The notes under the pieces were generated by a model. That model did not search any database. It was given only the letters and a program-made list of their open reading frames with translations, and was not told the DNA's origin. From positions 1 to 27,006 of the IMG/VR virus record IMGVR_UViG_3300037961_001086: a stretch of DNA of 27,006 nt; one strand, written 5' to 3'. Source of the stretch: a virus. Below are positions 1-7,030 of this stretch, one piece after another. Position 1 is the stretch's first letter; the number at the start of each line of letters is the position of its first letter. The translations under genes and the position numbers were made by a program.

Positions 1-255
1 TACAAAAAAGCAGATCATTTTAAAACTTTAGATGATAATAGTGCTGGTATGGCTGACCAAAGTGAGTTACCAGGTCAGTTTCATCAGTATTTAGTTGACA
101 AAGCTATTGCTTTAGGGTATGAAACTAAGCCAGAAGCAATACAATTAGCACCATATTTTGATAATAAATTTGAAAAAGGTGTTAAAGAGGGTAAAACTTT
201 TGCTAATAGAAATAGAGTTTCTGGTATGAGACACGTACAACAGTCTAGTTATTAG
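1..255 (+). CDS. C-terminal part of a possible head-tail adaptor protein (5' end outside window)
   Basis: The frame is open from base 1 to the TAG at 253-255, so this is the last 84 residues of a longer protein; the first internal Met (base 49) is probably not the start. The visible part contains a LPGQFHQYLVDKAI segment and then a helix rich in charged residues ending in QQSSY. A 'LP..FH..LVD.AI' stretch followed by a long helix is reminiscent of phage adaptor (connector) proteins that join portal to tail, and the position before tail genes fits. That is a resemblance from memory, not a proven match. It could equally be another small virion protein. It is followed 8 bases later by the next gene with its own AGGAG. 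Confidence 0.6.
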   Translation, partial: YKKADHFKTLDDNSAGMADQSELPGQFHQYLVDKAIALGYETKPEAIQLAPYFDNKFEKGVKEGKTFANRNRVSGMRHVQQSSY

Positions 256-263
256 GAGTATTT

Positions 264-560
264 ATGGCTAAAAAAACAGATCCAAGACTTAAAAGAGTAG
301 GAGTTTCAGGTTATAATAAACCAAAACGTACACCGAATCATCCAACTAAATCACATGTAGTGGTTGCAAAAGGTGCTGGGTGTCCTAATGGTAAAGTTAT
401 TAGATTTGGACAGCAAGGTGCAAAGACTGCAGGTAAACCTAAAGCTGGTGAATCTAGAGCTATGAAAATGAAAAGAAAAAGTTTTAAAGCAAGACATAGA
501 AAAAATATAGCTAAAGGTGTATGTTCTGCAGCATACTGGGCTAACAAAGTTAAATGGTAG
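264..560 (+). CDS. small basic phage protein of the SAAYWANKVKW type
   Basis: This 98-residue protein is strongly basic and has no membrane segment. It has a KKTDPRLKRVGVSGYNKPKR start, a central VIRFGQQGAKTAGKPKAGES segment and an AAYWANKVKW end. Proteins with this ordered set of motifs recur in marine cyanophages and related phages, but I know of no assigned function. AGGAG at 254-258 is spaced six bases before the ATG. It heads a run of tiny basic genes. High charge suggests nucleic-acid or capsid contact, which is inference only. Antisense open frames across it are composition shadows. Confidence 0.85.
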   Translation: MAKKTDPRLKRVGVSGYNKPKRTPNHPTKSHVVVAKGAGCPNGKVIRFGQQGAKTAGKPKAGESRAMKMKRKSFKARHRKNIAKGVCSAAYWANKVKW

Positions 561-564
561 GAGG
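559..564 (+). promoter_or_regulatory. strong ribosome-binding site for a 14-codon gene
   Basis: AGGAGG lies five bases before the ATG at 570 and overlaps the end of the previous gene. It is among the best Shine-Dalgarno matches in the window and is the main reason to accept such a short reading frame as translated. It may also feed the coupled genes downstream. Confidence 0.65.
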
Positions 565-569
565 ATAAC

Positions 570-614
570 ATGCCATATCATAAAGGTAAAAAAAAGAAGG
601 GTAAGAAAAAATGA
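570..614 (+). CDS. 14-residue Lys-rich miniprotein
   Basis: The frame reads MPYHKGKKKKGKKK and stops at a TGA that overlaps the next start (ATGA at 611-614). It is far below usual gene-calling limits. Support comes from a perfect AGGAGG at 559-564, the tight ATGA coupling, and the fact that Lys-rich MPY..KKKK miniproteins are found in this kind of gene run in other marine phages (from memory). Ten of fourteen residues are Lys, Gly or His. It may be a functional polycation, or only a leader that loads ribosomes for the next gene. The sequence cannot separate these. Confidence 0.55.
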   Translation: MPYHKGKKKKGKKK

Positions 615-760
615 AAGTCAAAGCACCAAAGGGATATCATTTTATGAAGAAGGGTAACAAAATGTCTTTAATGAAAAACCCTAAAGGTGGATATAAACCA
701 CATAAAGGAGCTTCATTGACAATGAACTTACCTGTAATGAAAACGCATGGAGGTAAATAA
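611..760 (+). CDS. small basic phage protein, 49 aa
   Basis: This frame starts at the ATG overlapping the previous TGA and ends with TAA sharing its last A with the next ATG (TAATG at 758-762). The protein begins MKVKAPKGYHFMKKG and contains an NPKGGYKPHKGAS segment. Lys, Gly and His are abundant and no hydrophobic segment is present. Short proteins with a KAPKGYH...KGGYKPHKGAS pattern occur in other marine phage virion regions, without known role. The coupling at both ends makes it likely to be translated with its neighbours. Confidence 0.65.
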   Translation: MKVKAPKGYHFMKKGNKMSLMKNPKGGYKPHKGASLTMNLPVMKTHGGK

Positions 761-864
761 TGCCTAAAAAAAAGAAAGTTGGTTTAACTAAAAAACAAAA
801 AACATTACCTAAGTTTTTACAAGACGCAATATTAGGTAAGAAAAAGAAAAAGGCTAAGAAGTAA
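760..864 (+). CDS. small Lys-rich protein, 34 aa
   Basis: The ATG shares its A with the preceding TAA. The protein is MPKKKKVGLTKKQKTLPKFL followed by a short QDAILG helix and a Lys-rich end. About half the residues are Lys. The middle LPKFLQDAIL could form one amphipathic helix between two polylysine ends. No function is recognised. Its place in a coupled run of tiny basic genes supports translation; the short length limits confidence. Confidence 0.6.
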   Translation: MPKKKKVGLTKKQKTLPKFLQDAILGKKKKKAKK

Positions 865-865
865 A

Positions 866-1018
866 ATGGCTAAGAATAATCCAATAGATAAAGCATTGTA
901 TGCTGCTTGTAAAGCACAGGCTAAGAAAAAATTTGATGTATATCCATCTGCATATGCTAACGCATGGCTTGTAAAGTGTTACAAGAAAAAAGGTGGAAGA
1001 TATAGAAAAGGCAAGTAA
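866..1018 (+). CDS. small basic protein with KFDVYPSAYAN motif, 50 aa
   Basis: The ATG begins one base after the previous stop, and the TAA at 1016-1018 shares an A with the next ATG. The core KKFDVYPSAYANAWLVKCYK followed by KKGGRYRK is a well-conserved small motif found in many phage and large-virus proteins (it has a Pfam DUF entry whose number I do not trust myself to quote). Its function is unknown. The motif is clearly recognisable, so the gene is real despite its size. Two Cys (C15 and C38) are present. Confidence 0.78.
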   Translation: MAKNNPIDKALYAACKAQAKKKFDVYPSAYANAWLVKCYKKKGGRYRKGK

Positions 1019-1278
1019 TGGCTAAAGAAGGTTTAAAAAAATGGTTTGATGAAACTTGGGTAGATATAAGTGCACCTAAGAAGAATGGTAAGTGGCAACC
1101 TTGCGGTAGAAAGAAAGCTAAGGGTGGTAAACGTGGGTATCCAAAGTGTGTACCTATAGCTACTGCTAATAAAATGACAGATAAACAAATTGCAAGTGCA
1201 GTTAAAAGAAAAAGAAAAGCTGAAAGTAGTGGAGGGCGTAAAGGTAAAAAACCTAAGAACGTAAAAACATTCGTATGA
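1018..1278 (+). CDS. small basic protein with EGLKKWF...YPKCVP motifs, 86 aa
   Basis: It starts in a TAATG junction. The N-terminus reads KEGLKKWFDETWVDI, followed by a PCGRKKA segment, a RGYPKCVP segment and a basic C-terminus ending NVKTFV. Proteins with this order of motifs are common in marine phages and have been given a DUF; no function is known. The two Cys in CGR and KCVP could bind a metal or pair, which is speculation. The TGA at 1276-1278 overlaps the next ATG. Confidence 0.82.
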   Translation: MAKEGLKKWFDETWVDISAPKKNGKWQPCGRKKAKGGKRGYPKCVPIATANKMTDKQIASAVKRKRKAESSGGRKGKKPKNVKTFV

Positions 1279-1418
1279 GAGGATTAAAACCACAACAAGC
1301 TAGACATACAAACGGAAAAAAGAAAACTAGACAAGGGAATAGTCATAATACAAAGTATAGTAATAAGATGAGTCCTAATTATAAAAAAAGATATATAGGT
1401 CAAGGTAGAAATGGCTAA
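1275..1418 (+). CDS. small basic protein, 47 aa
   Basis: It starts in an ATGA overlap with the preceding gene and runs 8 bases into the next one, whose ATG is at 1411. The protein starts MRGLKPQQARHTNGKKKTRQ and ends in KRYIGQGRNG. Lys, Arg, Asn and Gln dominate; no hydrophobic core is expected. It is the last of the tiny basic genes. No family recognised; support is coupling on both sides. Confidence 0.6.
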   Translation: MRGLKPQQARHTNGKKKTRQGNSHNTKYSNKMSPNYKKRYIGQGRNG

Positions 1419-1668
1419 CCCGTGGAAAAAAGGAAACTTTGGTTTAGCATCATTTAGTGATATTCATGCATCATTTGATGATCTTCACCAACATTTTAAC
1501 GATAACACAGATGGTAATTTTACAGATATACCAACACCTGATGGAAAGGTTGATGATGCAGTGTTTACTTTAATACCAGCACCATTAGGAAAGGTTGCTG
1601 AGCCAACATATACTAATGTTCCTCAGCCAAATGAACCAACATATAATGACATAGGAGTGACAACATAA
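1411..1668 (+). CDS. small tail-cluster protein with Pro-rich repeats, 85 aa
   Basis: Composition switches sharply here from basic to acidic and neutral. After a MANPWKKGNFG start, the protein has three or four loose copies of a [FY]T-x-[IV]P-x-P unit (FTDIPTPDGKV, FTLIPAPLGKV, YTNVPQPNEP). Such short extended repeats suit a fibre-associated or linker protein. I do not recognise a family. It ends in a TAATG junction with the next gene and leads the tail-fibre cluster, so a virion role is likely by context. Confidence 0.75.
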   Translation: MANPWKKGNFGLASFSDIHASFDDLHQHFNDNTDGNFTDIPTPDGKVDDAVFTLIPAPLGKVAEPTYTNVPQPNEPTYNDIGVTT

Positions 1669-1919
1669 TGGGTGGAAGTTTAACAGGACCAAATAAAATT
1701 AAAGATGTGTATAAAAAAATTGTTTTTTATGATGACAATAAATTAAAAATTGATAACGGAACTGCTGATGTTACCATAACACAAGCAGATAACTTTAGTT
1801 CAGATATAGTAGCAGGTACTGGTATAGTTACATCTGAAGCTGGAGGACAAACAACAATTAGTATAAAAGACGCAGATGTACTTCTGCAAAATGAGGATAT
1901 AAATGGAGGGATATTCTAA
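1668..1919 (+). CDS. small tail-cluster protein, 83 aa
   Basis: An acidic 83-residue protein with TAATG junctions on both sides. Beta-rich sequence such as KIVFYDDNKLKIDNGTADVT is followed by a GTGIVTSEAGGQTTISIKDA segment, a pattern common in phage fibre proteins (alternating short strands and Gly turns). It probably forms a short fibre section or a partner for the 311-residue protein that follows. No specific family is identified. Confidence 0.72.
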   Translation: MGGSLTGPNKIKDVYKKIVFYDDNKLKIDNGTADVTITQADNFSSDIVAGTGIVTSEAGGQTTISIKDADVLLQNEDINGGIF

Positions 1920-2854
1920 TGGCAAATAAAATACAGATTAAAAGAACGTCTACTTATAATGCCACAGATGTATCTAGTTTGACATTAGCATACGGTGAGT
2001 TAGCATGGTCTAATGGTAACAACAAACTATACATAGGTAAATTAGGTAGTGATAATAGTACAGTATCTACAACAGAGTTAAATGCTTTGATTGTAGGAGG
2101 GTTTACAAGTTCATCGGCTTCAGAATTAAACATTCTAGACGGTGCAACAGTACAAACAAGTGAGTTGAACGTCTTAGACGGAATTACTTCAAACACAGGA
2201 GAACTTAATTTAGTAGATGGTTCTTCAGCTGGAACAATAGTAAATAGCAAAGCAGTTATTTACGGTTCAAGTGGAGAAGTAAATGCTACAACTTTACAGA
2301 TTGGAGGAACATCAATAACTGCTTCAGCTAGTGAATTAAATAAATTAGATGGAGTAACTGCATCTACATCTGAATTAAATTTAGTAGATGGTATTACAGC
2401 AGGTACAGCTTCTGCAAGTAAAGCAGTAATATTAGATAGTAATAAAGATATTACTGGAATTAGAAACATGACATTAGCTGGAAACTTAACTGTTAATGGT
2501 ACTACTACAACAGTTAATTCAACTACAGTTTCTATAGGTGATAACTTCTTAGAACTTGGTGATGAGATTGAAGATGCAGGAACAGAAGCAAATGCTGTTG
2601 ATGTTGGTATCTTTTTCCCAAGAGATAATGATACAAGTGGTAGTGATTTGTATGTATACGATGGTTTAGGTTATGATGGTTCAGCAGCTAAATGGTTCTT
2701 CTTTAAAGGATTACCAGAAAAACCAGGTGCAGCAGCTAGTATTAATGTAAATGCATTAGCTAAATCACATACTATATGTGCAAACTTAGAAGGTATTAGT
2801 TCATCAGTACATAATACAATAGATCAATACGATATAGATTGCGGAACATTCTAA
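1919..2854 (+). CDS. tail fibre/virion protein with SELNxLDG repeats
   Basis: The 311-residue protein begins with a KIQIKRTS...LAYGELAW...KLYIG segment (residues 4-40), a layout seen at the N-terminus of many phage fibres and in Mtd-like receptor binders. Residues 67-160 carry five copies of a [ST]-x-ELN-x-[LV]DG unit. A Gly/Thr-rich strand region follows (183-206), then a C-terminal part with FLELGDEIED and a KWFFFKGLPEKPG loop. SELNxLDG repeats are typical of structural proteins in marine phages. The following gene starts immediately after the stop and shares the same N-terminal pattern, so the two probably attach at the same place or assemble together. Confidence 0.82.
   Translation: MANKIQIKRTSTYNATDVSSLTLAYGELAWSNGNNKLYIGKLGSDNSTVSTTELNALIVGGFTSSSASELNILDGATVQTSELNVLDGITSNTGELNLVDGSSAGTIVNSKAVIYGSSGEVNATTLQIGGTSITASASELNKLDGVTASTSELNLVDGITAGTASASKAVILDSNKDITGIRNMTLAGNLTVNGTTTTVNSTTVSIGDNFLELGDEIEDAGTEANAVDVGIFFPRDNDTSGSDLYVYDGLGYDGSAAKWFFFKGLPEKPGAAASINVNALAKSHTICANLEGISSSVHNTIDQYDIDCGTF
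2117..2398 (+). repeat. five SELNxLDG-type repeats in the fibre gene
   Basis: Within the 311-residue protein, units SASELNILDGAT, QTSELNVLDGIT, NTGELNLVDGSS, SASELNKLDGVT and STSELNLVDGIT follow each other, the third and fourth separated by about 35 residues. The DNA copies differ at many third positions, so this is a protein-level repeat rather than a recent duplication. Confidence 0.85.
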
Positions 2855-5380
2855 ATGGGTAATGTAATAAAAATAAAAAGAGGGTCGGGTGTACCCTCTT
2901 CATCTAATGATGTATTAGAACATTATGAGTTAGGATATAGAACTGGTACAACAGAGCTATATATTAATGATGGTGGTACATATCGTCAAATAGGTGGTAG
3001 TGGTGGACTATCTTCTGTTAACAACTCTAATTGGTCTGGTACTGATTTGGCAGTTGCAAATGGAGGTACTGGAGCAAGTAATGCAAGTGATGCAAGAAGC
3101 AATTTAGGATTAGGTTCTTTATCAACATTATCTACAATAAATAATTCTAATTGGAGTGGAACTGACTTAGCAGTAGCTAATGGAGGTACTGGAGCGTCTA
3201 GTGCTAGTGATGCTAGAAGTAATTTAGGATTAGGAACTGGTGCTACTTTAAATACTGCTGCAGTAACTGATGGTGCTACTACATTAGCAACAGGTAATGC
3301 AATATATGACCATGTAACTACTAGAATTAGTGGTAAAGCAGACGCTTCAAGTTTAGGTGATTTAGCATTAGTAGATGATATTCCTGCTAGTAAAGTAGTA
3401 TCTGGTACATTAGCAACTGCTAGAATACCTAACTTAGCAGCAAGTAAGATTACAAGTGGTACTATTTCTACAGCAAGATTAGGTATTCCTTCATCTGGAG
3501 ATTGGTTTTCTGGTGGAGCTTCTATTGTTGCAACTGACGGAGTTATGGAAATTGGTAGATATATAGATTTTCACAATTCAGATACAACAACAGACGATTA
3601 TCATATTAGGTTAGATTGTGAAAGTACAAGTGTTTTAAATGTAGTGGGTGGTACATTAGAAGTAGGTGGCTCTCGAGTATTGACAGTAGGAGATGAGGGT
3701 AGTGGAAATGGATTAGACGCTGATACATTAGATACAATAGAAGCAAGTGAATTTTTAAGAAGTAATGCTAATGACAACTTTAGTGGTACATTGAATTACA
3801 CACCAAATACTGGTACAATACTTTCTGTAGACGGACAAGCTATTTTACAGCGTATGACAGAAAATGGAGCTATTACTATTGGACACGATGACGCAGTTAT
3901 AATTGCTGGTGGAGATACAAGTGGTGTAATGAATACCAATATAAACAATGCGACAGAAACAGTATTTGTTGGAGCAGAGGGTGGATTGGTAGTTTATGCG
4001 TTTCCAAGTAATAATACATCTTGGAGCAATAGAAAAGAATTATCTTACAATGGTACAGCTTTAGATGTAGAAGGAAATATAACTGTATCTGGAACAGTAG
4101 ATGGTAGAGATGTTGCTTCTGACGGAAGTAAGTTAGACGGAATAGCAAGTGGAGCTACTGCTAATAGTGGTACAGTAACAAGTGTAGCTACTGGCGGTGG
4201 TTTAACTGGTGGAACAATTACTGGTTCAGGAACAATATCACACGCAGATACTTCTTCTCAATCATCTTCTAATAATAGTGGAAGAACTTACATACAAGAT
4301 ATTACATTAGATACTTATGGCCATGTTACTGGAATTGCAACTGCAACAGAAACTGTAACTAACACAGATACAAATACAAATCAGTTAACAACATTTACAT
4401 TAACAGCAGATAGTGGTAGCAATCAAACAATAGCACATGGAAATACTTTAGACATTGCAGGTGGTACAGGAATTTCAACTTCGGTTGGTTCTACAGATAC
4501 AGTTACTATAACTTTAGGTAATCATAGTGGAGATTTAATTACTTCTGGTACAGTAGCTGCAGCAAGAATTGCTAATTTACCTGCTAGTAAAATTACAAGT
4601 GGAACTATACCTTCTGCAAGATTAGACTCAGACACTGCACATTTATCTGGTACACAAACATTTAGTGGAGCTAAAACATTTAGTAGTCTTGCAAGTTTTA
4701 CAATGGACGGTAATACTATTTCAGGTATTGATGATTCAGGAGAGTTTACTAACAACGATTCTCACATTATGACTTCTGCAGCGGTAGAAGATAAAATTTT
4801 AAGTTATGGATATACTACTGCTTCAGCTTTAGGATTGGGAGATCTGGCGTTAGTAGATGACATTCCTGCAAGTAAAATAGTTAGTGGTACTATTGCAGAT
4901 GCTAGAATAGCTGCATCAAGTATTACACAACATACAGACTCAAAGTATTTAAGAAGCAATGCTACAGACACTGCAAGTGGAGTTATAACTTTTAGTAATA
5001 CAACAAACTCTACATCTAAAACTACTGGAGCAGTAAAGATAAGTGGTGGTCTAGGTGTTGCTAAAACTCTTAATGCTGGAGAAGATGTTGTTGCTTATGC
5101 TTCATCAGATAAAAGATTAAAAGATAATTTAAAACCTATTGAAAATTCTTTAGACAAACTTTCTAAACTATCTGGTTATGAATTTGATTGGAACCATAAG
5201 CAAGAAACTTTTAAAGGACATGATGTAGGTGTTGTAGCACAAGAAGTAGAAGAAGTATTACCAGAAATAGTAACTACAAGAGATAATGGATATAAAGCAG
5301 TTAAGTATGAAAAACTTGTTCCATTATTAATTGAGTCTATCAAAGAATTAAAAGCAGAGATAGAGGAGTTAAAAAAATAA
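2855..5380 (+). CDS. tail fibre with C-terminal S74 self-cleaving chaperone
   Basis: The 841-residue protein starts with an IKIKRGSG...YELGYRTGTTELYI attachment-type segment. Its middle is Gly/Ser/Thr-rich, with a duplicated GGTGAS-x-ASDARSNLGLG module and several PASKI-x-SGTI-x-x-AR modules expected to form a trimeric beta structure. Residues about 749-841 are an intramolecular chaperone (peptidase S74, as in endosialidases): SSDKRLKDN, then GHDVGVVAQEVEEVLPEI, then YEKLVPLLIESIKEL and a coiled-coil end. The Ser-Lys dyad spaced by five residues fits S751 and K756. In the family this domain trimerises, folds the fibre and then cuts itself off near the Ser. The likely role is host recognition. 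It ends in a TAATG junction. Confidence 0.92.
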   Translation: MGNVIKIKRGSGVPSSSNDVLEHYELGYRTGTTELYINDGGTYRQIGGSGGLSSVNNSNWSGTDLAVANGGTGASNASDARSNLGLGSLSTLSTINNSNWSGTDLAVANGGTGASSASDARSNLGLGTGATLNTAAVTDGATTLATGNAIYDHVTTRISGKADASSLGDLALVDDIPASKVVSGTLATARIPNLAASKITSGTISTARLGIPSSGDWFSGGASIVATDGVMEIGRYIDFHNSDTTTDDYHIRLDCESTSVLNVVGGTLEVGGSRVLTVGDEGSGNGLDADTLDTIEASEFLRSNANDNFSGTLNYTPNTGTILSVDGQAILQRMTENGAITIGHDDAVIIAGGDTSGVMNTNINNATETVFVGAEGGLVVYAFPSNNTSWSNRKELSYNGTALDVEGNITVSGTVDGRDVASDGSKLDGIASGATANSGTVTSVATGGGLTGGTITGSGTISHADTSSQSSSNNSGRTYIQDITLDTYGHVTGIATATETVTNTDTNTNQLTTFTLTADSGSNQTIAHGNTLDIAGGTGISTSVGSTDTVTITLGNHSGDLITSGTVAAARIANLPASKITSGTIPSARLDSDTAHLSGTQTFSGAKTFSSLASFTMDGNTISGIDDSGEFTNNDSHIMTSAAVEDKILSYGYTTASALGLGDLALVDDIPASKIVSGTIADARIAASSITQHTDSKYLRSNATDTASGVITFSNTTNSTSKTTGAVKISGGLGVAKTLNAGEDVVAYASSDKRLKDNLKPIENSLDKLSKLSGYEFDWNHKQETFKGHDVGVVAQEVEEVLPEIVTTRDNGYKAVKYEKLVPLLIESIKELKAEIEELKK
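3020..3235 (+). repeat. direct duplication of a 32-residue fibre module
   Basis: Residues 56-87 (bases 3020-3115) and 96-127 (3140-3235) of the 841-residue fibre are almost identical: NNSNWSGTDLAVANGGTGAS, then one variable residue, then ASDARSNLGLG. The period is 40 residues (120 bases). The DNA copies differ mostly at silent positions, which points to an old duplication held by selection on the protein. Confidence 0.85.
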
Positions 5381-6489
5381 TGGCTCTTACTTCATCAGGA
5401 CAAATTAGTATGAACGATATTAATGTTGAGTTTGGTAGAAGTGGAACTACTGCTAACAGTTCATTAGAAGATTTATCTGATGGAACTGTAGCTACTATTA
5501 ACACACAAAATGCTAGTGCAGACAGACCAGATGGTAGTGCACCTCATGCTATGAGTGAGTTCTATAGTTATGACCATGACTTAGCTGGTACATCTTGGAG
5601 TACTACAGACAATACTGGATTAAATCTAACTGATTTACCAGGAGGTACTGGTACAAGTACCAAAGATGCACAGATGACAGTATCTAATGGTAGTGGTGGT
5701 ACAAGTTTATCTTTATCAACAACTGGTGGACCATTTGGTACATTTACAATGGCTACATCTTCTAGTGGAGACCCTGGTTTTATGGGTACAAGTAATAGTG
5801 GTACAAATTTTATAAGTGTGTCATCATCTAATAGTAATAGTTTATACACTGGACATAATTCAGGAACAAGATATATTAGAACTAGATGGGCTCACTCACC
5901 TGCTAATAAAGATGGTACAGGTTCATACACATTAACACTTACAAATAATAGTGTTAGTGCAACTGTTACAGGTAATATTACATTTGCTGGTGGTGGTGGC
6001 GGATTTGGTTTTTGTATTTATGAAAACATACCAGTTAATTTGAAAGAAGGAACTGCAAACATACATGATTTAGATGTTGGAGATATGATAATGTCTTACA
6101 ACTGGGAAACTGGAGAAGAAGAAGAAGTAGAAATATTACAAATAGAAAAAAGATTACATGATAACTTATATAAGATTATGCTATCAGACCCGAACGATGA
6201 AACAGATGGTGAAGAATTAAAAGAGTTGATACTTACACAAGACCACCCTGTATATAAAGAAGATGGTAGTATGGTATCTGATGATCCAAGTAGAACATCA
6301 GCAAACTATGATTTAGATGCAGCTGCTATACAGCCTAATGATTTGTTAAAAATATTAGATGGTAAATATTATGCACAAGTTCATAGATTAGAAGGATTTC
6401 CAAAGAAACATTGGACATATACAATTTTAACAAAGAATAATAACTTTTATGCAAATGGCGTACTAGTACACTCAGAGATAGGTGAATAA
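5380..6489 (+). CDS. tail/adhesin protein with C-terminal Hint (hedgehog/intein) domain
   Basis: The 369-residue protein starts with SSGQISMNDINVEFG, a small N-terminal pattern found in many marine phage virion proteins. A Gly/Ser/Thr-rich beta region follows (about 65-203), then a GGGGGFGF linker. The C-terminal Hint domain begins at C212 (FCIYENIPV). It has a block-A-like DLDVGDMIMSYN, a block-B TQDH (T286, H289) in LILTQDHPVY, and a terminal FYANGVLVHS. In splicing inteins the last two positions are His-Asn. Here they are H364-S365, followed by only EIGE, so splicing is unlikely. Known Hint domains of this type cleave or activate the bond before the Cys, so processing of a fibre or transfer to another molecule is possible. 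Start shares an A with the preceding TAA. Confidence 0.85.
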   Translation: MALTSSGQISMNDINVEFGRSGTTANSSLEDLSDGTVATINTQNASADRPDGSAPHAMSEFYSYDHDLAGTSWSTTDNTGLNLTDLPGGTGTSTKDAQMTVSNGSGGTSLSLSTTGGPFGTFTMATSSSGDPGFMGTSNSGTNFISVSSSNSNSLYTGHNSGTRYIRTRWAHSPANKDGTGSYTLTLTNNSVSATVTGNITFAGGGGGFGFCIYENIPVNLKEGTANIHDLDVGDMIMSYNWETGEEEEVEILQIEKRLHDNLYKIMLSDPNDETDGEELKELILTQDHPVYKEDGSMVSDDPSRTSANYDLDAAAIQPNDLLKILDGKYYAQVHRLEGFPKKHWTYTILTKNNNFYANGVLVHSEIGE

Positions 6490-6490
6490 A

Positions 6491-6706
6491 ATGTGGGAAT
6501 TATTTAAAGACAAAAATGAATATAACGAAAAGAATATTATTGGATTTTTATCATTTGCACTAATGTGTATATTTGGTATTGTTGATTTGGCTATGGGTAT
6601 CATAGGTATAGAGTTAATGGTAAATGATTATATTTATAATTCATTTGTTTGGGTTACTCTAGGGTCATTTGGTATTTCAGCATCAGAAAAGGTTTACAAA
6701 AAATAA
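6491..6706 (+). CDS. small membrane protein, holin candidate (71 aa)
   Basis: ATG at 6491 lies two bases after the previous stop; a GTG at 6482 in frame overlaps that gene and is less likely. After a charged start (WELFKDKNEYNEKN) there is a long hydrophobic stretch (about residues 17-42, IIGFLSFALMCIFGIVDLAM onward) and a second, weaker one (about 50-62) ending in SEKVYKK. Two short membrane segments with charged ends suit a holin or holin-like protein, and lysis genes are near. But a better holin candidate lies at 8412, so this may be an accessory or antiholin. Confidence 0.72.
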   Translation: MWELFKDKNEYNEKNIIGFLSFALMCIFGIVDLAMGIIGIELMVNDYIYNSFVWVTLGSFGISASEKVYKK

Positions 6707-6724
6707 AACGTAGGGGACTATAAA

Positions 6725-7021
6725 ATGGAAGTAGGTAAAGACACTAAATTTACATTATCTATAGAAACAGGTGTTAGTATCTTAGTTACTGTAGGTATGA
6801 TTATAGGTATGTGGTATTCATTACAAGCAGAAATAGAACTTGCTAAAGAATTACCAGAGCCTGAGGTTTCACGTATGGAATATGATTTGAAAGATCAAAT
6901 GATTCGTGATTCAATATTAAATACAGAAAATAAAGTAGATAAGTTAGAAGAGAAGGTAGATGATATCAAAGAAGACACAAAAGCTATCACTCAAACACTT
7001 ATAGATATGAATAACAAATGA
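6725..7021 (+). CDS. membrane-anchored coiled-coil protein (possible inner spanin or holin partner)
   Basis: A 98-residue protein with one N-terminal membrane segment (about residues 13-33: ETGVSILVTVGMIIGMWYSL). It is followed by a charged helix (NKVDKLEEKVDDIKED) with heptad-like hydrophobic spacing. N-in single-pass proteins with a periplasmic coiled coil resemble inner-membrane spanins, and it sits between a candidate holin and a secreted protein. No outer-membrane lipoprotein partner is visible within it, so spanin is only a suggestion. GGGGAC-like purines precede the ATG. Confidence 0.7.
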   Translation: MEVGKDTKFTLSIETGVSILVTVGMIIGMWYSLQAEIELAKELPEPEVSRMEYDLKDQMIRDSILNTENKVDKLEEKVDDIKEDTKAITQTLIDMNNK

Positions 7022-7030
7022 GGATGAATC

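Noticed and set aside
338-581. Two antisense frames opposite the 98-residue basic protein
   Set aside because: They are hydrophobic low-complexity shadows of a Lys-rich gene and have no coupling or ribosome site.
2117-3235. A CRISPR-like array or DNA-level tandem repeat in the fibre genes
   Set aside because: The repeats keep the protein sequence while the DNA varies at silent sites, with no constant repeat and unique spacer pattern.
6013-6489. A complete self-splicing intein in the Hint domain
   Set aside because: The terminal His-Asn pair is His-Ser, only four residues follow, and no C-extein or homing endonuclease is present.
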